Shown in pieces: positions 39,024 to 48,276 of a stretch of 64,000 nt of DNA; within the stretch, counting starts at the first letter, position 1; the number at the start of each line of letters is the position of its first letter. Origin of the DNA: Acidobacteriota bacterium (GTDB lineage: Bacteria; Acidobacteriota; Blastocatellia; Pyrinomonadales; Pyrinomonadaceae). The position numbers and the translations under genes are program-made. Below the pieces are notes generated by a model. The model ran no database searches. It was given only the letters and a program-made list of their open reading frames with translations, and was not told where the DNA came from. The DNA is taken from NCBI GenBank assembly GCA_020200135.1, contig JAIVJI010000073.1, positions 48,173 to 112,172 of the forward strand, read 5' to 3'.

Positions 39024-39890
39024 CTAGACGCCGGCCACGGCGCGCGCCTCCGTCACGGCCTCGCGCCCCGCGCCGGTGAAGACGCGCTCGGCGGCCAGCG
39101 CCAGCTCCTTCTAGAAGAGGTTGCTCAGGTAGTTGACGTCTAAGAGCAGGCCGTCGCCGCCGAACTCGCGGTAGAGGTTGATGTAGCCCCAGCCGGCCGC
39201 GTCGGTCGAGAGCGGCATCCGCAGCGTCCAGAAGAGCGGCGAGGCGACGACCTCTTCGCCGCCCGCGTCGCCGCGCCCCCACTCCCAGCAGACCAGCCCG
39301 CCGCGCACCTCCGCGCCGCCCAGACGCGCGTCACCGGCCTCGCGCGCGAGCACGCGCTCGCTCGCCTCGGCGTCGCCGCCGCGCCCGAGCTGCAAGGTCG
39401 CGTAGGCGAACTCGCCCAGCTCGAGCATCTGGCGCACGGCCGCGAACATCTCGGCCAAATTCTCCGCCCCGGAGAGCGCGCGGCTCGCGCGGCGGACGCG
39501 GACGTGGTTGGCCGCGCGCACGCGGCGCTCGGCGATGTTGCGGCGCAGCCCCGCGCGCACCTCGTCAACCTCGTGGTAGCGCAGACGCCCCGCGATGAGG
39601 ACGACGGCCGCGCCGGTGACGAGCAGCGGCAGCCCCGTCAGCTTGCCGCCGCCTCCCTCGCTCGCGAACAGCAGCGCCAGCATCCCGAAGAGCGCGCACG
39701 CCGTGTAGAGCACGAAGGCGACGCGGCGCTGCGACCAGCCGCGCTCCAAAAGCTTGTGGTGGATGTGCTCGCGGTCGCCCTCGAAGAGCGGCTCGCCGGC
39801 GACGAAGCGGCGCGCGATGGCGAAACCCGTGTCGATGACCGGGAGCGCGAAGGCCATCAGGGGGATGGCGACCGCCACGGCCGTCGAAGC
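39024..39890 (-). pseudogene. Decayed WecA/MraY-type polyprenyl-phosphate glycosyl-1-phosphate transferase
   Basis: The C-terminal part of a WecA-like transferase survives: AVAIPLMAFALPVIDTGFAIARR, then the diagnostic PLFEGDREHIHHKLLERG (HIHH motif) and two further membrane segments, followed by a soluble extension. The N-terminal ~200 residues with the catalytic Asp residues are absent: at about 39890 the sequence jumps directly into the preceding hypothetical gene. Near the 3' end an in-frame TAG (39113-39111) interrupts YLSNLF-KELALAAERVF, which continues for 28 codons to a second stop at 39024, consistent with a Gln-to-amber change. The parent enzyme loads the first sugar phosphate on undecaprenyl phosphate; this copy cannot. 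Confidence 0.7.
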
Positions 39891-40156
39891 CCCGTCCGGC
39901 GCGAGAGCATCGCCTCGCGCAGGTGGTTCGGGCGCGCGAGGTTGAGGACGGTGTTGCCGAGGATGACGTCCAGCTCCTCGGCCTCGCGGACGAACGCGCC
40001 CTCCAGCGGCTTGTCGCCGGTCTTCGAGACGACGCCCTCGCGCACCCACTGCCAGAACTGCGCCTGCGTCGTCCAGAAGCTCTTGCCGCCGCGACAGACG
40101 ACGAGCGCCGTGCGCTTCTGCTTCCTCTTCGCCGCCTTTCGCTTCGCGCTGCTCAT
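39857..40156 (-). CDS. Small basic protein of unknown function with abnormal C-terminus
   Basis: 99 residues from the ATG at 40156 (GAGGGG upstream). A Lys/Arg-rich N-terminus leads to a compact domain, LVVCRGGKSFWTTQAQFWQWVREGVV, then EELDVILGNTVLNLARPNHLREAML. The last dozen residues (TGLRRPWRSPSP) come from the out-of-frame start of the WecA fragment, so the natural C-terminus was probably lost in the same deletion. The core looks like a conserved small protein of this bacterial group, but I do not recognise a named family. Confidence 0.6.
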   Translation of the reverse strand: MSSAKRKAAKRKQKRTALVVCRGGKSFWTTQAQFWQWVREGVVSKTGDKPLEGAFVREAEELDVILGNTVLNLARPNHLREAMLSRRTGLRRPWRSPSP

Positions 40157-40301
40157 CGCAATCCCCTCTCCTCCTCCTCGGTCTTCGACACACACCCCGG
40201 CCGCCACGTGGCCTTAGGATTTTCGCCCGCCCACGCCGGCTACTGACCCGTCACGTCGTACCCCCCCGCCGGGGGAAGCCTCAAGCGAGGCGCCCGAATT
40301 T

Positions 40302-40905
40302 TTAGCGCGCCGGCGCGGCGAGGTCCTCGTGCCTCAGAAGGCGCGAGACGAGCTCGGCCCGGCGTCGCACGCCGAGCTTGATGAAGAGGTGTCGCATGTG
40401 GAACTTCACCGCCTGCTTGGTGATGCAGAGGCGGTCGCCGATCTCGGCGTTCGTGAGCCCCTCGGCGCAGCAGAGCGCGACCTGCGCCTCGCGCCGGCTC
40501 AGGTCGTAGCCGCCCGCGACGCGCTCGAGGGCCGCCGCGAAGCCCGCGCCGCGCGCGTGGCTCTGGTACTCCTTCGGGTAGGGGTCGAGCCCGGCCGCGC
40601 GACTGCGCTCGAAAACCTCCTCGGGGTCGTAGACGAGGTAGAAGCTGCCCGCGTGCTCGTCCGAGCCGTCGTCCGTGAGGGCGCGCTTGCAGTCGATGCT
40701 GAGCTTCGCCACCAGCCCGGCGCGCGCGCGCCGGAGCGTCGTGTAGCTCCCGAGTCCCGTCAGCCCAAGCAGGCGGCGCAGGCTGAGGCTCCCGACGCGC
40801 GAGGCGCCCGCGCCGCCCGTCGCGCAGCGCCTCGTAGAGCGAGTGCTCGACGGGCGAGTGGCTGAGAGCCAGCAGGGCGGTCGCGCCTTGAGAGGACTTT
40901 TCCAT
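40302..40905 (-). pseudogene. LuxR-type transcriptional regulator broken by a one-base frameshift
   Basis: The ATG at 40905 starts SQGATALLALSHSPVEHSLYEALRDG, the beginning of a winged-helix-like domain; this frame then loses sense. With one base removed near 40811-40820 the protein continues SRVGSLSLRRLLGLTGLGSYTTLRRARAGLVAKLSI, a middle segment, and a LuxR-type DNA-binding domain LSRREAQVALCCAEGLTNAEIGDRLCITKQAVKFHMRHLFIKLGV, ending at 40302. Read alone, the 3' part could start at the GTG at 40712. A strong promoter (41143-41170) points at it. Whether the frameshift is real, corrected by slippage, or a sequence error cannot be told here. Confidence 0.7.
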
Positions 40906-41142
40906 CAAATTCTCTTGGGACTTGTGTGCGGGGTGTGGGCGCGGCGGTGCTCACCCTTTGTGGGTGCTAAAAAACCACCCTTAAGGCAGCGTCCGGGCGG
41001 GAATTTTCAAAATCCAACGACCTTGAAAGTCAGGACCACCCGCTTGATTGAAAGGAAGAAACTGTACTTGAAACGGCTGAAGGCTCTTTCGGCCCCACTT
41101 ATTCGGCGAGGGCGCGGGCTGTTCGGCGTCGAAGGCGTGGGG

Positions 41143-41170
41143 ATTTTAACAAAAGGCACACGCTTGTCAA
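41143..41170 (-). promoter_or_regulatory. Strong sigma70-like promoter for the LuxR-type gene
   Basis: On the minus strand TTGACA (41170-41165) and TAAAAT (41148-41143) are separated by 16 bases, giving a leader of about 230 bases before the ATG at 40905. The gap 40906-41316 is relatively AT-rich and holds no other gene that I can support. The -10 context TTTTGTTAAAAT closely matches the promoter at 11435-11462. Confidence 0.7.
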
Positions 41171-41316
41171 ATTTTTAGTCCCGCGCGGCCGACAGTCCAC
41201 ATTCGGACACGCGCCCCTGGGGCGGCGTCAACAAAAGTCGTCAGCCGGCGGCACGCGTCCGGACAAATCCCTCGCCCCCAGACGCACGCGCCGGCCCCCT
41301 TAAACTTACGGCCCGC

Positions 41317-42681
41317 TCACCTGCCCGCGTAAGAGACGCGCCAGACGGCGTTCGAGCCGTCGTCCGAGACGAAGAGCGCGCCGTCCCGCGCGACCGCGAC
41401 GCCGACCGGGCGCCCCCAGGCCTGGCCTTCGGGGGTGACGAAACCGGTCAGGAAGTCTTCGTACTCGCCGGTCGGCACGCCGCCGCGCTGCGGCACGCGG
41501 ACGACCTTGTAGCCGGTGCGCTTCGCGCGGTTCCACGAGCCGTGCAGCGCGGCGAAGGCGTCATGCTCGTACTCGCGCGGGAACTGACGGCCCGTGTAGA
41601 AGGCCATCTCTAGAGAGGCCGAGTGGGACTGCAAGAGCACGTCGGGCGCGATGACCTTCGGGCGCAGCTCCGGGCGCGCGCCGGGGTGTCGCGGGTCCTG
41701 GTTCGCGCCGAGGTAGAACCAGGGCCAGCCGTAGAAGCCGCCGTCGCGGACGCGCGTCACGTAGTCGGGGACGAGGTCGTCGCCGAGCCCGTCGCGCTCG
41801 TTGACCGAAGCCCACAGCTCGCCCGTGCGCGGGTGGACGGCGATGCCGACGGCGTTTCGTATGCCCCACGCGAAGGTGCGCTCACCCGTCCCGTCGGGCT
41901 TGAATTCAAGGATGGTCGCGCGCCGCTCCTCGTTCGCCTCGGGCTTCTCCCAGACGTTGGTGAGCGAGCCGACCGAGACGAACATCCGCCGGCCGTCGTT
42001 CGAGAAGGCGATGTCGCGCGTCCAGTGTCCGCCGCCGCGTAGCTGCCCGCCGCCGGGGAGGTTTGCGACGACCGTCTCGGCGGGGCCGCGCGCCTTCAGG
42101 TCGCCCGAGCGGTAGGGGAAGCGCACGACCGAGTCGGTGTTGGCGACGTAGACGTAACGCGGGTCAGGGCCCGCGGGGTAGAAGGCGATGCCGAAGGGGC
42201 GGCGCAGACCTTCGGCGAAGACCTCGACCGTCTCGGCCTTCCCCGCACCCGGCGCGGCCCTCAGCACGCGCACGCGGCCGGGGCGGCTCTCGGCGACGAA
42301 GAGGTCGCCGTTGGGCGCGGTGCGTATGAGGCGCGGGTTCTCCAGCCCCGAGGCGAACTCCTCCACGCGGAAGCCGGCCGGCGCCTTCGGCCACGCGCCC
42401 TCGGGCCGCGGGACGACGCGCGAGCCCGCGTCCACAGAGCGCGTCGCGTAGGGGCGCGGCAGGTCGGCCGCCGTGATGCGGCGGCGCACGCCCGGCGCGT
42501 CGCTCGTCCAGTCGCCGAACGCGCCCTGCCCCGTCAACACGCGCCCGCGCTCTTGCGCCGCCCGCCCCGCGCGCCGCTGACGCGCGAAGACATCGCCGCC
42601 CACAAACACCCACGCCGACGCCGACGCCGCCACGACCGCCGCGACGGTCAACGTCGTCTTCCTCATCCTCAAAGCCTTCAT
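41317..42681 (-). CDS. PQQ-dependent sugar dehydrogenase-like beta-propeller (sorbosone dehydrogenase family)
   Basis: 454 residues from the ATG at 42681, with GGGAGG five bases upstream; the N-terminal hydrophobic segment 10-35 is an export signal or anchor. The six-bladed propeller shows the family landmarks GFRVEEFASGLENPRLIRTAPNG, LFVAESRPGRV, GLRRPFGIAFYPAG, WTRDIAFSNDGRRMFVSVGS, YGWPWFYLG and the last blade GRPVGVAVARDGALFVSDDGSNAVWRV. Soluble glucose/aldose and sorbosone dehydrogenases of this fold oxidise sugars in the periplasm using PQQ. No PQQ synthesis genes are in the window. Substrate is unknown. Confidence 0.88.
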   Translation of the reverse strand: MKALRMRKTTLTVAAVVAASASAWVFVGGDVFARQRRAGRAAQERGRVLTGQGAFGDWTSDAPGVRRRITAADLPRPYATRSVDAGSRVVPRPEGAWPKAPAGFRVEEFASGLENPRLIRTAPNGDLFVAESRPGRVRVLRAAPGAGKAETVEVFAEGLRRPFGIAFYPAGPDPRYVYVANTDSVVRFPYRSGDLKARGPAETVVANLPGGGQLRGGGHWTRDIAFSNDGRRMFVSVGSLTNVWEKPEANEERRATILEFKPDGTGERTFAWGIRNAVGIAVHPRTGELWASVNERDGLGDDLVPDYVTRVRDGGFYGWPWFYLGANQDPRHPGARPELRPKVIAPDVLLQSHSASLEMAFYTGRQFPREYEHDAFAALHGSWNRAKRTGYKVVRVPQRGGVPTGEYEDFLTGFVTPEGQAWGRPVGVAVARDGALFVSDDGSNAVWRVSYAGR

Positions 42682-42737
42682 CTCACCCTCCCCTTGCTCT
42701 ATCAACCCTCGCCCGCTGCTCTCAGATGCCCTCAGTC

Positions 42738-43127
42738 TCAGCGGTTCTTGTTAAGAATCCCCGAGGCCGTGTACTCGTTCGAACCGGCCTGGGAGAACCA
42801 GTAGCCGAGCTGGCGCGAGTTGAGGCGCTCGATAACGACGCGGCCGCGTTGCGCGCAGCGTTCGGTGCCGCGCGTGATGGTCTCGCGGAAGACGGCGCGG
42901 CGGCTCGACAAACTCAGGAGCCTCCAACGCCCGCCGCATTCGAGCGAAGGGTAATCGACCGTGTAAATGCGCCCCTTCGCCGTCAGCCTCATCGCCCAGG
43001 TGGTGTTCGTGTCTGTCTGGTAACCCGTCCCCGCCCACTCGCCGCGCAGCCACCCGCCGCGCGTCTGGCCACAAACGACGGCCGCCGACAGAAGCAGCAG
43101 TCCGGCCGCCGGGGCGAATCTCTTCAT
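42738..43127 (-). CDS. Small secreted protein of unknown function
   Basis: 129 residues. The signal peptide is 1-20 (MKRFAPAAGLLLLSAAVVCG). The mature domain GEWAGTGYQTDTNTTWAMRLTA, YTVDYPSLECGGRWRLLSLSSRRAVFRETITRGTERCAQ and LGYWFSQAGSNEYTASGIL looks like a small beta-barrel of the type that replaces or follows kinase and lipocalin-like domains; two Cys could form a disulfide. No firm family is recognised. It lies between the GAF-domain gene and the sugar dehydrogenase on the same strand. Confidence 0.75.
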   Translation of the reverse strand: MKRFAPAAGLLLLSAAVVCGQTRGGWLRGEWAGTGYQTDTNTTWAMRLTAKGRIYTVDYPSLECGGRWRLLSLSSRRAVFRETITRGTERCAQRGRVVIERLNSRQLGYWFSQAGSNEYTASGILNKNR

Positions 43128-43160
43128 AAGCCTCCACGTCTGTAGTCGGTCGACGGGCGC

Positions 43161-43736
43161 TCAGGGCGCCGGCTCTTCCCGCGCCGCCCCGCCTTCGAGT
43201 TCCGCGACCTTCGCCCTCTTCACGTTGAGCGCGCCCCCCAGGTAGGCCACGGTGCGGCGCGCGTTCAGCAGCGCCGTCAGGACGTTGCTCAGCCTCCCGA
43301 GCGCGGCCGCCTGGTCGGGGAACAGAATCCTCTTCGCCGTGTCGAGGACGCAGAGCGTGCCGACCCTGTACCCCTCGTCGGAGGTGAGCGGGAACCCGGC
43401 GTAGAAGCGTATGTAGGGCGACTCCAGGACGAACGGGTTGTCGCGGAAGCGCTCGTCGTCGAGCGCGTCGGTGACGACGAGCGGGCCGGGCTGGAGGATG
43501 GCGTGCGCGCAGAACGAGACGTCGCGCGGCGTCTCGCGCGGCCCGAAGCCGACGCGCGACTTGAACCACTGGCGGCCTTCGTCCACGAAGGTGATGAGCG
43601 CGGTGGGCGTCTGGCAGACGTAGGCGGCGAGGCGCGCGACGTCGTCGTACACCGCCTCGGGCTCGGTGTCCAAAATTTCGAACCGGCGCAGCGCCTCGAC
43701 CCGGGCGCGCTCGTCGGGCGGCAGCGGTGCTTTCAT
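43161..43736 (-). CDS. GAF-domain protein
   Basis: 191 residues. A GAF domain fills about 15-160: LRRFEILDTEPEAVYDDVARLAAYVCQTPTALITFVDEGRQWFKS, then CAHAILQPGPLVVTDALDDERF and FYAGFPLTSDEGYRVGTLCVLDT. This is the common bacterial type found alone or before diguanylate cyclases and kinases, binding a small ligand or pigment. No output domain is attached; a short coiled segment ends the protein. It probably works by protein contact. Confidence 0.9.
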   Translation of the reverse strand: MKAPLPPDERARVEALRRFEILDTEPEAVYDDVARLAAYVCQTPTALITFVDEGRQWFKSRVGFGPRETPRDVSFCAHAILQPGPLVVTDALDDERFRDNPFVLESPYIRFYAGFPLTSDEGYRVGTLCVLDTAKRILFPDQAAALGRLSNVLTALLNARRTVAYLGGALNVKRAKVAELEGGAAREEPAP

Positions 43737-43851
43737 CCCTGACCCCTCATGCGGCGTGCTTCTTGTTTGAGCAGGAAATTTTATGACACCGGCCGCGCGC
43801 TAACGCAAGCCCACCGGCGCGGCCACGGCGCGGGGCGAAACGAAAGGCGGC

Positions 43852-43883
43852 CGTCTTCCGTAATACAGCAGTCTTCCGTTATA
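43852..43883. repeat. Direct repeat upstream of the tricorn-like gene
   Basis: Two near-copies of GTCTTCCGT(A/T)ATA at 43852-43864 and 43871-43883, spaced 19 bases start to start, about 65 bases before the start codon. The second contains TTATAT, a possible -10. The pair could bind a regulator. Confidence 0.4.
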
Positions 43884-43944
43884 TTAGCGCGCCCGCGCCG
43901 CCTCGGCCGGGCCGACCCTGACACACCCTCGGAGCCAAACAGAC

Positions 43945-46900
43945 GTGTACAGACTACTCATCGCCCTCGGCCTCCTGCTCTGCCTCTGCGCGCCCGCCGC
44001 CGCGCGGGCGGAGTCCCCGCTCATCCTGCGCAGCCCCTCGGTCAGCCGCGACTCGATAGCCTTCGTCTTCGCCGGCGACCTCTGGCTCGTCGGGCTTGAG
44101 GGCGGAGACGCGCGCCGCCTGACGACCGGCGTCGGCACCGAGGCGACCCCCTATTTCTCGCCCGACGGCCGCACCATCGCCTTCACGGGCGAGTACGAGG
44201 GCAACGCCGACGTCTACGTCGTCGAGGCGTCGGGCGGCGTGCCGCGCCGGCTGACGTACCACCCGGGCGCCGACATCGCGCAGGGCTGGACGCCGGACGG
44301 CGCGGCGGTGCTGTTCCGCTCGGCGCGCGACAGCGCGAACTTCGCGCCGCGCCTCTTCACGATGCCGCTCGCGGGCGGGCACCCCTCGGAGATACCTCTG
44401 CCGCAGGCGTCCGAGGCGAGCTACTCGCCCGACGGCCGCCGGCTCGCCTACGTCCCGCTGCTGCGCTCCTTCCAGCAGTGGAAGCAGTACCGCGGCGGCC
44501 GCACGACGCCGGTCTGGCTGGCCGACCTCTCAGACTCGTCGGTCGAGAAACTCCCGCGCCAGAACTCGAACGACTTTAACCCGATGTGGGTCGGCGACCG
44601 CGTCTACTTCCTCTCCGACCGCGCGGGCGCCGTCACCATCTACTCCTACGACACGCGCACGCGACGCGTCGAGCAGGCGTTGAAGAACTCGGGGATGGAC
44701 ATCAAGTCGGCGGCCGCCGGCGACGGCCGTATCGTCTACGAGCAGTTCGGCTCGCTCCACACGCTCGACCTCGGGTCGGGTCGGACGAGGCCGGTCGTGG
44801 TCAACGTCGCGGGCGACCTGCCGTCGGTGCGGCCGCGCTTCGCGCGCGTCGGCGGGGCCCTGCGCAACGCCTCGCTCTCGCCCTCGGGCGCGCGCGCGCT
44901 GTTCGAGGCGCGCGGCGAAATCCTGACCGTGCCGGCCGAGAAGGGCGACCCGCGCAACCTGACCAACACGCCCGGCGTCGCCGAGCGCGACCCCGGCTGG
45001 TCGCCCGACGGCAAGTGGGTCGCATACTTCTCCGACGAGTCGGGCGAGTACGCGCTGCACCTCCGCTCGCAGACCGGCATGGGCGAGGTGAAGAAGATTT
45101 CCCTGGGCACCCCGCCGTCATACTTCTACTCGCCGGTCTGGTCGCCCGACTCGAAGAAGGTGGCCTACACCGACAAGCGCCTCAACCTCTGGTACGTTGA
45201 CGTCTCGAAGACGGCGGCGCCCGTGCGCGTCGACGCCAACACGTACGACAACCCGTTCCGCGTCATCGACCCTTCGTGGTCGCCCGACTCGCGCTTCGTC
45301 GCGTACACGAAGCAGTTGAAGAACCGTCTCGGCACCGTCTTCATCTACTCGCTCGAAGAGAACAGGACGCGGCAGGTCACCGACAACATGAGCGACGCGC
45401 GGTTCGCGCGCTTCGACCGCGACGGCAAGCACCTCTACTTCACCGCCTCGACCAACGCCGGCCCGTCCTCGGGCTGGCTCGACATGTCGAGCTTCGACCG
45501 CCCCGTGACGCGCTCGGCCTACGTCGTCGTGCTGCGCAAAAACCTGCCCTCGCCGCTCGCGCCCGAGTCGGACGAGGAGAAGGTGACCGAGGAGCAGAAG
45601 GCCAACAACCCCGACGACAAGGGCGAGCCAAAACCCGGCCCGCCCTCGCCGACTCCCGCGCCGCTCGCGACCTCCGACGCCGACGCCGCCGACCACCTCG
45701 CGACTTCTGAAGCGACGGGCGGCACGGAAGCCAACGCGGCGGCCGCTCAGCAGCCGCCGCCGGGCGGCCCCGGCTCGGGCGGCTTCGCGGCGGCGGCCGC
45801 GAAGCCGCCCGAGCCCGTGCGCATCGACTTCGACGGCATCGACCAGCGCGTGCTGGCGCTGCCCATCCCGGCGCGCGACTACTCCGGCCTCTACGCGGGC
45901 AAGGCCGGCACCTTCTTCCTGCTCGAAGACGTGTCCGGCCCCGAGGTGACGGGGCGCGTCCTCCACCGCTTCGAGATGTCGAAGCGCCGCGCCGAGAAGG
46001 TGACCGAGGGCGTCAACTCCTTCGACCTCTCGGCCAACGGCGAGAAGATGCTGCTCGGGCTCGGCGGCGGCGGCCCCGGCGGCCCCGGCGGCGGGGGCGG
46101 CGGGGGCCGCTGGCTCATCGTCTCGGCGACGCAGCCGCTGCGCCCCGGCGAGGGGGCGATCAACACCTCCGCGCTCGAAGTCCGCGTCGAGCCGCGCGCC
46201 GAGTGGCGGCAGATGTACCGCGAGGCGTGGCGCATCCAGCGCGACTTCTTCTACGACCCGAACTACCACGGGCTCGACATCGCGGCGACCGAGAATCGCT
46301 ACGAGCCGTACCTCGAACGTCTCGGCAGCCGCGCCGACCTCAACTACCTCTTCCAGGAGTCGCTCGGGAACATGGTGGTCGGCCACCACAACGCGGGCGG
46401 CGGCGACACCCCGCAGCCCGCCACGGTGCAGGGCGGGCTGCTCGGCGCCGACTACCGCGTCGAGCAGGGTCGCTACCGCTTCGCGCGCATCTTCAACGGC
46501 GAGAACTGGAACCCGTCGGCGCGCGCGCCGCTCACGCAGCCCGGCGTCAACGTGCGTGAGGGCGAGTACCTGCTCGCGGTCAACGGCCGCGAGCTGCGCT
46601 CGACGGACAACATCTACAGCCGCCGCAAGGTCTCCGAGCTGAGCGGCGGGCGCGTCGCCTACGTCTACCTGCCGAACACCTCGGGCGCGGGCTACACCAA
46701 CTTCAACCGCTACTTCTTCGCGCAGATCGACAAGGACGCGGCCGTCATCGACGAGCGCTTCAACGGCGGCGGCACCGCGGCCGACTACTTCATCGACTAC
46801 TTGCGCCGCCCGCTGATGAACTACTGGGCGACGCGCGAGGGCGCGGACTTCTCGACGCCGGTCGGCGCCATCTTCGGCCCGAAGGTGATGATCATCGACG

Positions 46901-47265
46901 AGTACGCCGGCTCGGGCGGGGACGCCCTGCCGTGGTACTTCAAGCGCGAGAAGATCGGGCCGCTCGTCGGCAAGCGGACGTGGGGCGGGCTCGTCGGCGT
47001 CTACGACTACCCCGTGCTCATCGACGGCGGCCAGGTCACCGCGCCGCGCGTCGCCTTCTACAGCCCCGAGGGCGGGTGGGAGGTCGAGAACGTCGGCGTC
47101 GCGCCCGACATCGAGGTCGAGCTCGACCCGAGGGCCTGGCGGCAGGGTCACGACGCGCAGCTCGAGAAGGCCGTCGAGGTGGTCATGCAGGCGCTCGCCA
47201 GAAACCCGCGCCCCGTCCACCGCAAGCCCGCCTACCCGAACTATTACAAGGGCGCGGGCAGGTAG
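43945..47265 (+). CDS. Secreted tricorn-like S41 protease
   Basis: 1,106 residues from a GTG at 43945 and a signal peptide (about 1-22). Residues 30-600 form two beta-propellers of PD40 type (YFSPDGRTIAFTGEYEGNADVYV, GWSPDGKWVAYFSDESGEYALHL), followed by a Pro/Ala/Gly linker and a poly-Gly stretch, a C1 helical part (QMYREAWRIQRDFFYDPNYHG), a PDZ-like domain (VREGEYLLAVNGRELRSTDN) and the S41 catalytic core with VIDERFNGGGTAADY and EYAGSGGDALPWYF, where the Ser is the nucleophile. Tricorn proteins cut oligopeptides, here probably outside the cytoplasm. The proximal GEYEG repeats are typical of acidobacterial members. A terminator hairpin follows. Confidence 0.93.
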   Translation: MYRLLIALGLLLCLCAPAAARAESPLILRSPSVSRDSIAFVFAGDLWLVGLEGGDARRLTTGVGTEATPYFSPDGRTIAFTGEYEGNADVYVVEASGGVPRRLTYHPGADIAQGWTPDGAAVLFRSARDSANFAPRLFTMPLAGGHPSEIPLPQASEASYSPDGRRLAYVPLLRSFQQWKQYRGGRTTPVWLADLSDSSVEKLPRQNSNDFNPMWVGDRVYFLSDRAGAVTIYSYDTRTRRVEQALKNSGMDIKSAAAGDGRIVYEQFGSLHTLDLGSGRTRPVVVNVAGDLPSVRPRFARVGGALRNASLSPSGARALFEARGEILTVPAEKGDPRNLTNTPGVAERDPGWSPDGKWVAYFSDESGEYALHLRSQTGMGEVKKISLGTPPSYFYSPVWSPDSKKVAYTDKRLNLWYVDVSKTAAPVRVDANTYDNPFRVIDPSWSPDSRFVAYTKQLKNRLGTVFIYSLEENRTRQVTDNMSDARFARFDRDGKHLYFTASTNAGPSSGWLDMSSFDRPVTRSAYVVVLRKNLPSPLAPESDEEKVTEEQKANNPDDKGEPKPGPPSPTPAPLATSDADAADHLATSEATGGTEANAAAAQQPPPGGPGSGGFAAAAAKPPEPVRIDFDGIDQRVLALPIPARDYSGLYAGKAGTFFLLEDVSGPEVTGRVLHRFEMSKRRAEKVTEGVNSFDLSANGEKMLLGLGGGGPGGPGGGGGGGRWLIVSATQPLRPGEGAINTSALEVRVEPRAEWRQMYREAWRIQRDFFYDPNYHGLDIAATENRYEPYLERLGSRADLNYLFQESLGNMVVGHHNAGGGDTPQPATVQGGLLGADYRVEQGRYRFARIFNGENWNPSARAPLTQPGVNVREGEYLLAVNGRELRSTDNIYSRRKVSELSGGRVAYVYLPNTSGAGYTNFNRYFFAQIDKDAAVIDERFNGGGTAADYFIDYLRRPLMNYWATREGADFSTPVGAIFGPKVMIIDEYAGSGGDALPWYFKREKIGPLVGKRTWGGLVGVYDYPVLIDGGQVTAPRVAFYSPEGGWEVENVGVAPDIEVELDPRAWRQGHDAQLEKAVEVVMQALARNPRPVHRKPAYPNYYKGAGR

Positions 47266-47294
47266 ACGACGACTCGCGCGAAAAAAACGTGCGT

Positions 47295-47329
47295 AAGGGG
47301 CCGGGAAGCGTTAAACTTCCCGGCCCCTT
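47295..47329 (+). terminator. Rho-independent terminator after the tricorn-like gene
   Basis: A perfect 14-base stem (47295-47308 with 47316-47329), a seven-base loop and a pyrimidine-rich CCCTTTCTCC exit, 30 bases after the stop. Confidence 0.75.
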
Positions 47330-47498
47330 CCCTTTCTCCCCGAGAGGGCGCGTCACGAACTGGGAGTTCGTACGCTTTAATACTTTATCTAAGACACCCG
47401 ACAAGCCCCAGCCTCTTGCCCGTAGCCTCACGGGTTTAACTGCGCGCCTGTCCGCGACTTTCCCCCGCGCGGCCAACGCGACAGCACTGGGGGAAGTC

Positions 47499-48146
47499 AT
47501 GAGCGTTATAAACGCCAGACCATTGCCGAGCCGGGGGGGCGCCATCCTGCGCGACGAAGCGTCCACCGTCAAATCCCTCCTCGCGTCGCTGCGCTCGCAC
47601 GACGCCTACACCTACAGGCACTCGCTGCGCACCGTCCGCCTGAGCCTGCTCATCGGTCGCGCCTGCGGCGTCGAGGCGGCGGGGCGGCTGCGCGACCTCT
47701 GCCTGGGCGCGGTCGTCCACGACCTGGGTAAAATTTTCATCCCCGGCGAAGTGCTGCACAAGGCCGGGGCGCTGACCGCGGAGGAGTGGGAGGCCGTCAA
47801 GCAACACCCCGCCGACGGCGCGCGCATGATGCGCGGCGTCGACGCCTCGGAGGGCGTGCGCCGCGTCGTGGCCGAGCACCACGAGCGCTGGGACGGCCGG
47901 GGGTACCCGGCGGGCTTGAGCGGCGAGGAGATAGACTTTAACGCGCGCGTCGTCGCGGTGGCGGACGCCTTCGACGCGATGACCAGCGAGCGGCCGTACC
48001 GCCCGGCGGCCGGGTACGAGGACGCGGCCGCGGAGCTGGAGCGCTGCGCCGGCACGCAGTTCGACCCGGAGGTCGTCCTCACGTTCCTGCGCGCCCCGCG
48101 CGCGCGGCTCGAAGGCATCGTCAGGGGGCTTGGCGCGCGCGACTAG
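47499..48146 (+). CDS. Stand-alone HD-GYP domain protein
   Basis: 215 residues from the ATG at 47499; the open frame upstream overlaps the tricorn gene in another phase and is not coding. The HD-GYP core is complete: His74-Asp75 in VVHDLGKIFIPG, HP in KQHPADGARMM, and HHERWDGRGYP at 127-137, then the DAFDAMTSERPYRP segment. It should hydrolyse cyclic di-GMP. Unlike the protein at 6271 it has no receiver domain; the first 25 residues hold no recognisable signal input. It stands between the tricorn protease and the M43 peptidase, probably with its own promoter. Confidence 0.92.
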   Translation: MSVINARPLPSRGGAILRDEASTVKSLLASLRSHDAYTYRHSLRTVRLSLLIGRACGVEAAGRLRDLCLGAVVHDLGKIFIPGEVLHKAGALTAEEWEAVKQHPADGARMMRGVDASEGVRRVVAEHHERWDGRGYPAGLSGEEIDFNARVVAVADAFDAMTSERPYRPAAGYEDAAAELERCAGTQFDPEVVLTFLRAPRARLEGIVRGLGARD

Positions 48147-48276
48147 GAATTTCAGGTTGACTGCGGGGCGCGTGCGCAGGACAATCCGTTCCCCGACCGT
48201 TGAGCGCGGCCGACCCGCCGGAAGTCTCCCGGACTTCCATGGCTTCAGACCTTCCAACAGACAGGAGCGTTAGCAC

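Noticed and set aside
40843..41178. Plus-strand ORF in the gap before the sugar dehydrogenase
   Set aside because: It crosses the promoter region of the LuxR-type gene, has no ribosome site and no family resemblance.
45118..47220. 700-codon antisense ORF opposite the tricorn-like protease
   Set aside because: Shadow of a clear S41/PD40 gene.
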